DNA of 64,000 nt from Thermocaproicibacter sp036844765 (GCA_036844765.1 DAIUFE010000006.1:5475-69474), one strand, 5' to 3'; positions 35,011 through 43,787 are shown, counted from the first letter of the stretch. Notes: generated by a model not told the origin, from the sequence alone. Numbers and translations: made by a program.

Positions 35011-35376
35011 CGGACCTATCTCAAGCCTTATTATGAGAAGCTTTTCCTTCGTACCGGATCCGCGAACGAACCCGATACCGCGGCACGCCGCCTTTCAGAG
35101 CATTTCGTCCTCGTCATCCAGTGACAATCGCGCGATACGCTTCAGCGGCGTTATCCTTCTCAGGAGATGTTTTCGGACCCTCGGCGTACCAGACGCCGAC
35201 AGGGCCTTTCTTTTTTCATCTCCGTGCTCTATTGTCCCCCGATCGGCCCGGACTATGCGGCGGCAATTTTGTCCATCGGGCGGCCGGTCCGGCCCGGAAA
35301 GCCGCCGCGAAAGTCGATTTGGATATTTCTATTTTTTATTGAAACTTTCTTCTGAAACCGCGGTGCGCGGGCGACT
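35011..35376. other. Gene-poor gap between msrA and the M20 amidohydrolase gene
   Basis: 366 bases. No frame has a good ribosome site, length or recognisable motif. A minus-strand stretch reads GVWYAEGPKTSPEKDNAAEA for about 30 codons before a stop and may be a decayed gene end. Nothing further can be supported. Confidence 0.4.
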
Positions 35377-36567
35377 TTACTGCGCCTCCACCAGGCGGCT
35401 GTGTTCGGCTTGGATGGATTTGAGCAGCGCCGGGTCCTCCAAAAGGTCGAGGGCCGTGTAAGCCAGCACCTTCGCGCCCAGCAGGATGGCGGCGAGCCCT
35501 TTTTCCGAGCGGGCGGCCGCCTTCATCTCCTCGCTGTGGCCCGTGACCGGCTTGTCGGTGATGCTGATGCTGGGCTGGATCACGGGAACCACCTGCGACA
35601 CGTTGCCGACGTCGCTGGAACCCTTGGGGACCGTATCCTTCACCGGCGTCACGGTCTCCCCGAACAGGGCGAGGTTCTTCGCGTACACGGCGTCGAACGA
35701 GGGCGTCGGGACCATGTTTTCCACGCGGTTCTGATACGGCTGCATGCGCCCTTTCGCGCCCGTGGCCAGCGCCGCGCCCCGCACGATATTCTCCACCTTT
35801 TGATAGACGTCGTCGAGGCCGGGCGCCGTGGCCGAGCGAAGATAGAACTTCGCCTTCGCGTAATCCGGAACGGTGTTGGGTGCGGAGCCGCCATCCGTGA
35901 TGATCCCGTGGATCTTGACGTCGCCGGGCAGATGCTGCCGCAGCGCATTGATCGAATTGAACACTTCGATCACCGCGTTCAGCGCGTTGATCCCCTTTTC
36001 CGGCGCGCCGGAGGCGTGCGCGGCCTTGCCCCAGAACTCGATGTCCACGGGTGCGCAGGCGAGCGATTTCCCCGACAGATGGTGCTGATCCGCGCCGGGA
36101 TGCACGCACAGCGCGGCGTCCACGTCCTTGAAAAAGCCCTCCCGGACGAAGCTGCCCTTCGCGCTGCCGTTCTCTCCGCCCTCTTCGCCGGGCGTGCCGT
36201 AGACCCGCACTTCGCCGCCCGTCTCGTCGACGACCTGCTTCAACGCCGAGGCCGCCAGCGAAGAGGTCGCACCGAAAATATTGTGCCCGCACCCGTGACC
36301 CAGGCCCGCCAGCGCGTCGTATTCCGCCAGGAAGACGAGCACGGGGCCCGGCTTTTCCGCGCGGTAGGAGGCGGTGAAGCCCGTGCGGTGCCCCGCCACG
36401 TCCACCTTGATCTGAAAGCCCTCCCGCGCCAGCTGCTCCGAAAGCGTCTTGCACGCGAAAAACTCGTGGTTGCTCACTTCCGGATGCTCGTGGATTTCGA
36501 GCGCGATCTTTTTATAGATGTCGCCTTCGGCGTCCACGAACCGTACGATCTTTTCCCGTCTGCTCAA
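35377..36567 (-). CDS. M20 family amidohydrolase/peptidase (AbgB-like)
   Basis: 396-residue cytosolic metallohydrolase of the aminoacylase/AbgB branch. Metal-site segments are AGLGHGCGHNIFGA, GTPGEEGGENGSAKG and CVHPGADQHH. A lid/dimerisation domain follows (VDIEFWGKAAHASGAPEKGINAL). It hydrolyses N-acyl amino acids or small peptides; exact substrate unknown. The TTG start has GGGGG seven bases upstream. Placed right after oppF, it likely processes what the Opp importer brings in. Confidence 0.9.
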   Translation of the reverse strand: MSRREKIVRFVDAEGDIYKKIALEIHEHPEVSNHEFFACKTLSEQLAREGFQIKVDVAGHRTGFTASYRAEKPGPVLVFLAEYDALAGLGHGCGHNIFGATSSLAASALKQVVDETGGEVRVYGTPGEEGGENGSAKGSFVREGFFKDVDAALCVHPGADQHHLSGKSLACAPVDIEFWGKAAHASGAPEKGINALNAVIEVFNSINALRQHLPGDVKIHGIITDGGSAPNTVPDYAKAKFYLRSATAPGLDDVYQKVENIVRGAALATGAKGRMQPYQNRVENMVPTPSFDAVYAKNLALFGETVTPVKDTVPKGSSDVGNVSQVVPVIQPSISITDKPVTGHSEEMKAAARSEKGLAAILLGAKVLAYTALDLLEDPALLKSIQAEHSRLVEAQ

Positions 36568-36579
36568 AGGAATTCCCCC

Positions 36580-37436
36580 TTAAAAATTTCCCGCCTCGTC
36601 GCAGCGGACATAATGGCCCGGCGCGAGCTCCCGAAGGCGGCATTCCGCCCCGCGGTCCGGCCCCGGAACATAGGGGATGCGGCGCCTCACCCGTTCGGAA
36701 ACGGGGTCGGGGCGCGGGACCGCGGAAATCAGGCTTTTCGTGTACGGATGGACCGGGCGGCCGTAGACCTCGTCCGCCGGCCCGACCTCCACCAACCTGC
36801 CACGGTACATGACCCCGATGCGGTCGGAGATGTACTTCACCATTGACAGATCGTGGGCGATAAAAAGGTAGGTGAGGTTTTTCTTTTCCNNNNNNNNNNG
36901 ATCGGCTCGTCGCACACGACGAACTCGGGCCTCAGCGCCAGCGCGCGGGCGATCCCGATCCGCTGGCGCTGCCCGCCGGAAAATTCGTGGGGATACCGGG
37001 AGGCGAAGCTCCGGTTCAGGCCCACCGTCTCCAGCAGCTCCTCCACGCGTTCGTCCCGCTCCCGCCGGGAGGCCGCCAGGCGGTGCGCGTCAATCCCTTC
37101 GGCGACGATATCCCGCACCTTCTTGCGCGGGTCGAGCGAAGCGTACGGGTCCTGGAAAATCATCTGCACCTCGCGCCGGAAGTTCATAAGCTCTTTCTTC
37201 CTGCGGATGCGCGTGATATCACGCCCGCCGTAGCGGACGGTCCCCGAGGTGATGTCCAGCAGCTTGACGATCATGCGGCCCGTCGTCGTTTTTCCGCACC
37301 CGGATTCGCCGACGAGGCCGAAGGTCTCTCCCCTGCGGACCGAGAAGCTCACCCCGTCCACCGCGCGCACCGGCCGGCCGCCGACGCGGTACTCGTGGAC
37401 CAGGTTCTCCACCTCGAGGATCTTCTCATCCGGCAT
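36580..37436 (-). CDS. oppF: Oligopeptide ABC transporter ATPase OppF, interrupted by an assembly gap
   Basis: Cytosolic ATPase subunit. Walker A is GESGCGKTTTGRM, the signature is SGGQRQRIGIARALAL, and Walker B is FVVCDEPI, directly before the gap. After the gap the C-terminal part continues in another frame with KNLTYLFIAHDLSMV (His switch) and the Opp-type end HPYTKSLISAVPRPDP. The missing D-loop stretch is about 20 residues in homologues, so the true gap is probably near 60 bases, not 10. This is likely an assembly artefact, not a broken gene. Overlaps oppD by 11 bases. Confidence 0.88.
36890..36899. other. Assembly gap (10 N)
   Basis: Ten undetermined bases within oppF. The number is a placeholder; the flanking reading frames do not match across 10 bases. 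Confidence 0.98.
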
Positions 37437-38478
37437 CGCGCTTTCTCCTTTCCAGATACTCCCGCCTGCGCCTCGAAAGGATCTCCGGCGGCACGGCCTT
37501 GGGCGCCCTGGGGTCCAGCAGCCACGTGGCCGCATAGTGCGTGTCGCTCACCTTGAACAGCGGCGGTTCGTATTTTTCGTCCACCGCCAGGGCGTACGCG
37601 TTGCGCGGGGCGAACGCGTCGCCTTCCGGGACCGGCTCCACCAGGGTCGGCGGGGAGCCCGGGATGGTGTAGAGGGTGGGCATGTTCGTGTCAAGGGTCG
37701 GCATCGCGTGGAGCAGGCCCCAGGTGTAGGGGTGGCGCGGGTCGTAGAAAATCTCGTCCGCAAGGCCGATCTCGACGATCTTGCCCGCGTACATCACCGC
37801 CACGCGGTCGGCCACGTTCGCCACCACGCCCAGGTCGTGCGTGATGAAGATCACGGAGGTGTGAACCTTCCTCTGCAGGTCTTTGAGCAGATCGATGATC
37901 TGCGCCTGCATCGTGACGTCCAGCGCCGTGGTCGGCTCGTCGGCGATCAGGACCCGGGGGTCGCAGGCCAGCGCGACGGCGATCACGATCCGCTGGCGCT
38001 GCCCGCCCGAAAATTCGTGGGGATACTGCCGGCTGCGCCGCTCCGGGTCCTCGATGTCGACCAGGCGCAGCAGCTCCAGCATCCTGCCCCGGGCCTCCCC
38101 GCGCCGGACCTTCCGGTGCAGGGTGACGGCCTCTTCGATCTGGCGGCCGATCTTCATGGTAGGGTCGAGCGAGGTCATGGGGTCCTGGAACACCATGGCG
38201 ACGTCGTTGCCGCGCACCCGGCGCATCTCGCGCTCGCTCAGCTTGAGGAGGTCGGCGCCGTCCAGCAGGATCTCGCCGGAATCGATCGTCGCGTTTTTGG
38301 CCAGCAGGCGCATCACCGAACGGCAGGTGACCGTTTTCCCGCTGCCGGATTCCCCCACGATGGCGAGCGTCTCGCCGTCGTGGAGCGAAAAGCTCACTCC
38401 CCGCACCGCATGGACTTTTCCCGCAAAAGTGGAAAAGGACACGGACAGATTCTTTACTTCGAGCCGTACCTCGGACAT
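37426..38478 (-). CDS. oppD: Oligopeptide ABC transporter ATPase OppD
   Basis: 350 residues. Walker A GESGSGKTVTCRSVM, signature SGGQRQRIVIAVALAC, Walker B VLIADEPTTALDV and the C-terminal Opp/Dpp extension are present; its usual [Fe-S]-type Cys cluster is absent. It pairs with OppF to energise peptide uptake. ATG start. Downstream of oppC. Confidence 0.93.
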   Translation of the reverse strand: MSEVRLEVKNLSVSFSTFAGKVHAVRGVSFSLHDGETLAIVGESGSGKTVTCRSVMRLLAKNATIDSGEILLDGADLLKLSEREMRRVRGNDVAMVFQDPMTSLDPTMKIGRQIEEAVTLHRKVRRGEARGRMLELLRLVDIEDPERRSRQYPHEFSGGQRQRIVIAVALACDPRVLIADEPTTALDVTMQAQIIDLLKDLQRKVHTSVIFITHDLGVVANVADRVAVMYAGKIVEIGLADEIFYDPRHPYTWGLLHAMPTLDTNMPTLYTIPGSPPTLVEPVPEGDAFAPRNAYALAVDEKYEPPLFKVSDTHYAATWLLDPRAPKAVPPEILSRRRREYLERRKRDAG

Positions 38479-38542
38479 CGAATCACAACCTTTCCTTATC
38501 CGCGCTCCGACCGATGCGGGAGCGGACTGAAACAACGTGCCG

Positions 38543-39564
38543 TCACTCTTTCATCCGGGGGTCGAGCGCGTCGCGCAGACCGTCCGCGAACAGGTTGAAC
38601 ACCAGCATGATCACGCACAGCACGACGGCGGGGATCCACATCTGGGAAGGATAAATGCGGAACACCTTATAGCCGCCGTTCAGCAGCGTGCCGAGCGACG
38701 CGTTCGGGATCTTCATCCCGACCCCGATGAAGCTTAGAAAAGTCTCGAAAAAGATGGCGGCCGGGATGGAAAACATCGTCCGGACCACGACGATCCCCGC
38801 GATGTTGGGCAGCACGTGGGACAGCGCGATGCGCGCCTCGGAAGTCCCCAGCGCCCTTGCGGCCAGCACGTATTCCATGTTCTTGATCCGCAGCGTCTCC
38901 GCGCGCACCATCCTCGCCATGGGAATCCACGAAGAGATGGCCAGCGCGAAGATGATCGAAAACAGGCCGGGGCTGAAGATCAGCAGCATCAGCACCACCA
39001 GCACCAGGCTCGGGATGCCGGAGAGAATCTCCAGCACGCGCTGCATCACGGTGTCGGTCCTGCCGCCCTTCATCGCGCTGGTCAGGCCGTACAGCACGCC
39101 GATGGTCAGATCCAGCACGGCGGCGATGAAAGCGATGATCAGAGAAATGCGCGTCCCGTGCAGCGTGCGGGAAAACAGGTCGCGCCCGAACTCATCCGTG
39201 CCGAAATAATAGTTGACGTCCGCCGGCACGCGGGCCAGCGCGTAGCGGTCGACCGTTCTGCCGGCCAAGGTGGAATATCCGTTCAGCCCCGGGATGTTCA
39301 CGCCCGGGATGCGCGGCGGCAGGTTCGCGCGCGGAACGTTCTGCGCGTTGGGGTCGTAGGGGCCAGGACGGGAGCGAGGAACGCGACGGCGACGATCAGC
39401 GCCAGCAGCGCCATCGAGATGACGGCGGCTTTGTTCCTGCACAGCCTGCGCCACGCGTCCCGCCAGAACGACGGGGCCGCGGCGCCCGCTTCCTGCTCCG
39501 CCGCCTTCGCGGGCCGAAAGCGGAAAAGCGGCAGCGGGATCGCCTCCGAATCGATTATTCTCAC
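38543..39564 (-). pseudogene. oppC: Oligopeptide ABC transporter permease OppC with a single-base frameshift
   Basis: The N-terminal part (GTG at 39564, RLCRNKAAVISMALLALIVA helix, FLAPVLAP) runs into a different frame at 39359-39362, where the next frame continues YDPNAQNVPRANLPPRIPG. Adding one C to the run of four would join the two into a normal OppC of about 340 residues. The remaining five helices and the EAA-type loop AARALGTSEARIALSHVLPN are intact. It is either a recent inactivating deletion or a homopolymer sequencing error; the nearby N gap favours the latter. GTGA overlap with oppB. Confidence 0.85.
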
Positions 39565-40505
39565 GACCGCTCGCCTCCGATCCGGACCCGCGGGTCGATG
39601 ATCTGGTACAGGACGTCCGTCAGGAACAGGACCACGACCAGCAGGGCCGAAAAGAGGATCGTCATGGCCATGATGGTGTAATAGTCGTTGGTGAGGACGG
39701 ATTTTGTGAACTGCTCGCCGATGCCCGGGACGGCGAAAATGTTTTCGACGACCAGCGACCCGGTCATCAGGCTGACCGTGATCGGGCCGAGGATGGTGAT
39801 CAGCGGGATCAGCGCGTTGCGCAGGCCGTGAAAAACGACCAGGTGCAGCTCGCTCATGCCCTTGGCGCGGGCGAACTCAATATAGTCGCTGTTGAGCACC
39901 TCCAGCATCTCGGTGCGGATAAATCGGGCGGAATCCGCCATCGGCGAGATGGACAGGGCCAGCGTGGGCAGGATGCTGGACCGGAACCCCTCGTTCCAGA
40001 GCCCGATGGGAAAAAGGCTCAGCGAGACCGCGAACACGAACTGCAGCAGCACGGCCACCACGAAATTCGGCGCCGAGCGGCCCAGAATGGCGAACAGCGA
40101 GCAGAAGGTATCAATCCAGGTGTTATGCTTTACCGCGGCGACGGTGCCCAGAGCGACCCCCACCACCGTGCCGAAAACGACCGCCTGAAGCCCCAGCTGC
40201 ATCGAGACCCCGATCCGGCTCCCCAGCAGCGTGGTCACCTTCTGGTCCGAGAACTGCAGCGAAATGCCGAAATCCCCGCGCAGAATGTTGCCCAGATAGG
40301 TGAAATACCGCTGCCAGAGCGGCTGGTCCAGCCCGTACTTCTGGTTAAGCATCTGAAGCTGGGCGGCCGTGAGCCGGTCCTGATTGTTGTAGGGCGTGCC
40401 GGGCAGAAAACTCATCAGCAGGAAGGTGATCGTCACGATGATCCACAGGGTCAGCGCCATATAGGCCAGCCGCCGGCCGATAAACCGAAGCCATCTGTTT
40501 TTCAT
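39561..40505 (-). CDS. oppB: Oligopeptide ABC transporter permease OppB
   Basis: 314 residues with six helices. The N-terminal FIGRRLAYMALTLWIIVTITFLL helix, FLPGTPYNNQDR and the coupling loop ARAKGMSELHLVVFHGLRNAL are typical of OppB/DppB. ATG start with AAAGGAA. Confidence 0.95.
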   Translation of the reverse strand: MKNRWLRFIGRRLAYMALTLWIIVTITFLLMSFLPGTPYNNQDRLTAAQLQMLNQKYGLDQPLWQRYFTYLGNILRGDFGISLQFSDQKVTTLLGSRIGVSMQLGLQAVVFGTVVGVALGTVAAVKHNTWIDTFCSLFAILGRSAPNFVVAVLLQFVFAVSLSLFPIGLWNEGFRSSILPTLALSISPMADSARFIRTEMLEVLNSDYIEFARAKGMSELHLVVFHGLRNALIPLITILGPITVSLMTGSLVVENIFAVPGIGEQFTKSVLTNDYYTIMAMTILFSALLVVVLFLTDVLYQIIDPRVRIGGERS

Positions 40506-40538
40506 GGAATCGTTCCTTTCCGGAGAAGGCGCAGGAAA

Positions 40539-40567
40539 GCGGGGCCGTCCCGCAGGGCGAGCCCCGC
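40539..40567 (-). other. Intercistronic stem-loop between oppA and oppB
   Basis: GCGGGGC (40539-40545) pairs with GCCCCGC (40561-40567). No T run, so it probably protects the oppA message from decay. Confidence 0.5.
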
Positions 40568-40599
40568 GCCCCTGCCGCGGGTCATGTCAGGATTCGGTG

Positions 40600-42285
40600 T
40601 TATTCAAAATAGGCGTGCGTAATATCGATAGGCGTTCCAAGCACGTGAGTCACGATGCCTTTCAGCTTCGGATTGACCAAGAAGCTCTGGGCACCCTGAT
40701 ACAGCGGGATCACGACCACGTGGTCGAGCAGGTAGTTATTGCCTTCCTTCAGATGCTGCCAGCGCAGCGTGAAATCGCTGCCGTCGGTGGTGTTCAGCTT
40801 TTTGAGCAGGTCCGTCAGCTCCTGCGACTTCCACTGGCTGTGGTTGTGCTCGTAGCTGGTCTCGTGCTGCTGGATATAGGAGGTGGGGTCGAAATCGCCG
40901 GTCCAGCCGCCCAGGGCGAGGTCGAATTTGTAGCTCATCATCTGCTTGAAGCGGACGGTGGCCGGAACGTTGGAAAGCTCGATCTTCAGGCCGGGAAGCT
41001 TCTTCTCATAGACGCTCTGAAGATACTGGCCGATCTTGATGCTTTGATCCTCGTCGCTGGTGATCAGCTTCAGGGAAACGCTCTTTTTCCCGAGCTCGCT
41101 CAGCGCCTTCTGGAAATACCCCGCCGCCTTCGCATCGTCGGTCTTCACCAGCGGGTCGAAATCTTCCTTGACGCTCTTGCCGTTGTCCGGGTTGACGGCA
41201 ATGCCGTCCGGAATCACGCCCACGGCCGGGACGCCTTCGCCGTTCAGGATGGAACTGACCAGCTCCTGACGGTCCACCGCATAGAACAGCGCCTTGCGCA
41301 GGTTCTCGTTCTGCAGATCCTTATTGGAGCTGATGCCCATCTCCAGGTTGGTCAGGCGGAGGGTCTGAACGGTCTTGAGATCGGGCTTGCCCTTGTAAAG
41401 CGTGAGGTAATCGCCCGTGACTTTGGTGCCGTCCAGCTTGCCCGCCTCATAGAGGTTGACGCCCGTGGCGACTTCCTTGACGACCTGGACATTGATCTGG
41501 TCGAAATAGATGTTCTTCGCGTCCCAGTAATATGGGTTTTTCACGAATTTCCAGGAAATGTCCGTGCCGTTCCAGTCCTTCAGCACGTACGGTCCGCTCG
41601 AGAGCAGGCTGTCGGCGGACAGGCCGTAATTTTTGCCCTGCGCCTCCACAAATTTTTTGCTGATGGGCGACAGAAGACCGCTGGAGAGCGTCGTGTTGAT
41701 ATAGCTGCTCGGCGCGACCAGCGAGAACTGCAGCTTCGTATCGGAAAGGGCCTTGATGCCCAGCTCCTCCGGCTTCAGCTTTCCGGCGATGATCTGTTCC
41801 GCGTTCTTGAGGTAGTTCAACTGGCTCGCGTTCTGAGAGCCTGTTTTCGGGTCCACCACGCGCTGCGCGGCGTACACCACGTCCGCGGCCGTGATCTTGT
41901 CGCCGTTGGAATACCGGGCGTCGTCACGGATATCCACCGTGACGGTCAGGCCGTCCTTGCTGACCTGCGGCAGCGCCGTGGCCAGGCTTGGGACCGCTTC
42001 GTTCTTCTCGTTGATGCTGTACAGAGTATCGACCTGAAAGTCGATCTGCGAGCCGCTGATCACGTCGTAGCTCTTGCCGGCATCCATCGTGGTGACCTCG
42101 CCATCCGCCACCCAGTTCAGGACCTTCGGACCGGTCGCGCTGGCTGCGGAAGAGACCTCGGTCTGGGACGCTGCGGACGACGCGGGCGCCTGCGAGGACG
42201 CCGAAGACGCCGTGCCGCAGGAGGTCAGCAGCGCCGTTCCGACCGTAAGCACGGCCGTCAGCAAAGCGGAAACGGTTTTTTTCAT
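40600..42285 (-). CDS. oppA: Oligopeptide-binding lipoprotein OppA
   Basis: 561-residue family 5 solute-binding protein. Lipoprotein signal LLTAVLTVGTALLTSCGTASS with Cys near residue 23, then a Ser/Ala-rich linker. The SBP family 5 core includes DIRDDARYSNGDKITAADVVYAAQR, LSSGPYVLKDWN and LRKALFYAVDRQEL. It captures peptides outside the membrane for OppBCDF. ATG start with AGAGGGG. The first gene of the opp-M20 operon. Confidence 0.95.
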   Translation of the reverse strand: MKKTVSALLTAVLTVGTALLTSCGTASSASSQAPASSAASQTEVSSAASATGPKVLNWVADGEVTTMDAGKSYDVISGSQIDFQVDTLYSINEKNEAVPSLATALPQVSKDGLTVTVDIRDDARYSNGDKITAADVVYAAQRVVDPKTGSQNASQLNYLKNAEQIIAGKLKPEELGIKALSDTKLQFSLVAPSSYINTTLSSGLLSPISKKFVEAQGKNYGLSADSLLSSGPYVLKDWNGTDISWKFVKNPYYWDAKNIYFDQINVQVVKEVATGVNLYEAGKLDGTKVTGDYLTLYKGKPDLKTVQTLRLTNLEMGISSNKDLQNENLRKALFYAVDRQELVSSILNGEGVPAVGVIPDGIAVNPDNGKSVKEDFDPLVKTDDAKAAGYFQKALSELGKKSVSLKLITSDEDQSIKIGQYLQSVYEKKLPGLKIELSNVPATVRFKQMMSYKFDLALGGWTGDFDPTSYIQQHETSYEHNHSQWKSQELTDLLKKLNTTDGSDFTLRWQHLKEGNNYLLDHVVVIPLYQGAQSFLVNPKLKGIVTHVLGTPIDITHAYFE

Positions 42286-42478
42286 TATGAATACCCCTCT
42301 TCTTTATGTTTCATGGGATGGATGGTCTTACCGAATCGGAGAACGCGCGCGACATCGCGCGGACGCGATGCCTGAAACGAATTTTTCACACATTCGAGCC
42401 ATGCGGGAAATCCCCCTTTTCATCCATGCCGGCACCCGAGATGCGGCGGCCGGCGAAGTTTTTTTCATAGCAGTAAAT

Positions 42479-42510
42479 AAAAAAGCTCACGGGCCAATTG
42501 ACCCGTGAGC
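42479..42510 (-). terminator. Intrinsic terminator between the Met/Cys-rich small gene and oppA
   Basis: GCTCACGGG (42485-42493) pairs perfectly with CCCGTGAGC (42502-42510) around eight bases; six T follow on the minus strand. It starts about 22 bases after the small gene's stop codon, in the position of an attenuator for oppA. Confidence 0.9.
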
Positions 42511-42531
42511 CGTGTGATGTTTTATAATTAG

Positions 42532-42651
42532 TTACAAAACACCGCAGTCCACCATCAATTCACCCTTAGGCGCAGCAAAAAGAAGCGAATCGCCGCACAT
42601 GGACATTCGCATCGCGTTTCTACACATCATGCACGCTTCCATCTTCGGCAT
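42532..42651 (-). CDS. 39-residue Met/Cys-rich small protein or leader peptide upstream of oppA
   Basis: Starts MPKMEACMMCRNAMRMSMCG and ends GELMVDCGVL; 8 Met and 4 Cys in 39 residues, including a CxxC pair. ATG start with AAGGAG nine bases upstream, a consensus promoter about 110 bases upstream, and a perfect terminator after the stop. This full set of signals supports real translation. Two readings are possible: a free-standing metal- or thiol-related small protein, or a leader peptide whose Met/Cys codons control read-through into oppA. No known family is recognised. Confidence 0.7.
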   Translation of the reverse strand: MPKMEACMMCRNAMRMSMCGDSLLFAAPKGELMVDCGVL

Positions 42652-42660
42652 TCCGTTTCT

Positions 42661-42710
42661 CTCCTTTCCGCGCCGGCCGGGAATCGTTTTGCAGCGGAAA
42701 CCCGGGCCGG
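42661..42710 (-). promoter_or_regulatory. Structured leader with competing pairings at the ribosome site of the 39-residue gene
   Basis: On the minus strand a GC-rich stem forms between 42701-42710 and 42673-42681 (one bulge). Its loop contains TTTCCGC (42694-42700), which is perfectly complementary to GCGGAAA (42665-42671), the two bases of AAGGAG included. The second pairing would be a pseudoknot or, because linkers are short, a mutually exclusive alternative that covers the ribosome site. Confidence 0.5.
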
Positions 42711-42764
42711 TGAATTGAATACATATTATTTATATATGATTTATATATGCTGGAACTTGAATAA

Positions 42765-42792
42765 ATGATACCACAGTTTTGCAAAATGTCAA
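42765..42792 (-). promoter_or_regulatory. Promoter of the Met/Cys-rich small gene
   Basis: Minus strand TTGACA (42787-42792), 16 bases, TATCAT (42765-42770). Downstream in the leader is an 11-base direct repeat (ATTTATATATG twice, 42729-42750 region). Confidence 0.8.
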
Positions 42793-42847
42793 GGCCCATT
42801 TGAAAATCAATTCAGAAAATCCGAGAAATTTTCCGCGCGCCCCGCGG

Positions 42848-43690
42848 TCAGAACCGGGAATCTCTGCCGCCGGCGAAGGCCATATGGTTGACGTTGACGA
42901 GCGACAGGGCATTGTTCAGCTTCATGGCGAGGCAGATCGGGAGCCCCCACGAAGGATCGGCGCGCGTCTTGAAGCAGATCGGATACCGCTCCAGAAGCCG
43001 CAGGCCGATCCCCCAGCTTTCCATCTTTGCAGTGTCGCGGATCCCCCACTTCATCCCGGCGCCGCCGATGCCGGATTTCCGGACCATGCGGCTGACGGTC
43101 GGCAGGACGGCCGGCGCGATGGAGTCGAAAACGATCTCGCCGCCCGGGAAGCGGCGGGCCAGCATCGAGAGGAACTCCCGGACCTTCGCCTCGTCGAAAT
43201 ACATCAGCACGCCGCCGGCCAGGAAGAGGATGCCGTCCCGCGGGGCGGCGATGTCGTCGAGAAAGCTCTCGTCGAACATAGATTTCGGGATCGCGCCCGC
43301 CCCCGGCTCCGGAAGGAGCTCGCCGCGCAGGCGGATCACCTGCGGGACGTCGAGGTCGTACCAGCGGATGCTGCCGTTGTTCACGCGGTAGAACGTGGTG
43401 TCCAGTCCGGCGCCGATATTCACAAGGGTGGCGCGGGGATGTTCCCGGATAAAACTCCGGAGGATGGAATCGAACTCCCGGGCGCGCAGCGCGAAGATCA
43501 AAATCTGGAGCCTGCGGAACTGCGGACGGAATTTGGAGAAATCATAGTCGAGGCGGTCCACAAGCTCTTCCGCCTTGCGGTCCGTCAGGACCGGATTCTT
43601 CATTTTGGCCGCCTCGGCCCTCCCCCAAAGCGGCAGCAGCAGCGTCTCGTGCACGTTGCTGAGATCGACCTTTATCTTTGCGCCTTCCAT
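42848..43690 (-). CDS. Class I SAM-dependent methyltransferase, leucine carboxyl methyltransferase (LCM) type
   Basis: 280 residues. The order LRAREFDSILRSFIREHPRA, VNIGAGLDTTFYRV, WYDLDVPQVIRLR and LFLAGGVLMYFDEAKV is that of the LCM/PPM-like family, often annotated as O-methyltransferases of polyketide or small-molecule metabolism. Substrate unknown. It is last in the mccB-mccA-methyltransferase operon, so a link to SAM or sulfur metabolism is possible. ATG start 4 bases after the stop of a 20-codon Met-rich frame. Confidence 0.85.
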   Translation of the reverse strand: MEGAKIKVDLSNVHETLLLPLWGRAEAAKMKNPVLTDRKAEELVDRLDYDFSKFRPQFRRLQILIFALRAREFDSILRSFIREHPRATLVNIGAGLDTTFYRVNNGSIRWYDLDVPQVIRLRGELLPEPGAGAIPKSMFDESFLDDIAAPRDGILFLAGGVLMYFDEAKVREFLSMLARRFPGGEIVFDSIAPAVLPTVSRMVRKSGIGGAGMKWGIRDTAKMESWGIGLRLLERYPICFKTRADPSWGLPICLAMKLNNALSLVNVNHMAFAGGRDSRF

Positions 43691-43694
43691 GGGG

Positions 43695-43757
43695 TCACCG
43701 CGCCCCTTCCGAAAGCATGCCGCCGCACATTCGGCCGCCGTTTCTGAGCATCATCAT
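43695..43757 (-). CDS. 20-residue Met-rich mini reading frame before the methyltransferase gene
   Basis: Reads MMMLRNGGRMCGGMLSEGAR then stops four bases before the methyltransferase ATG. AAAGGCGG lies six bases upstream, a better ribosome site than that of the methyltransferase itself. Five Met and one Cys in 20 residues. It may be a translational coupling or sensing leader. Whether it is translated cannot be seen from sequence. Confidence 0.45.
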   Translation of the reverse strand: MMMLRNGGRMCGGMLSEGAR

Positions 43758-43787
43758 AAAAATCCGCCTTTCTATAACTTCACTTCA

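Noticed and set aside
35011..35376. Gene between msrA and the M20 gene
   Set aside because: Several short frames exist, but none with a ribosome site or family motif; at most a decayed gene end.
42338..42466. Short frame between the terminator and oppA (begins MKKTSPAAAS)
   Set aside because: No ribosome site, unremarkable composition, overlaps the oppA leader.
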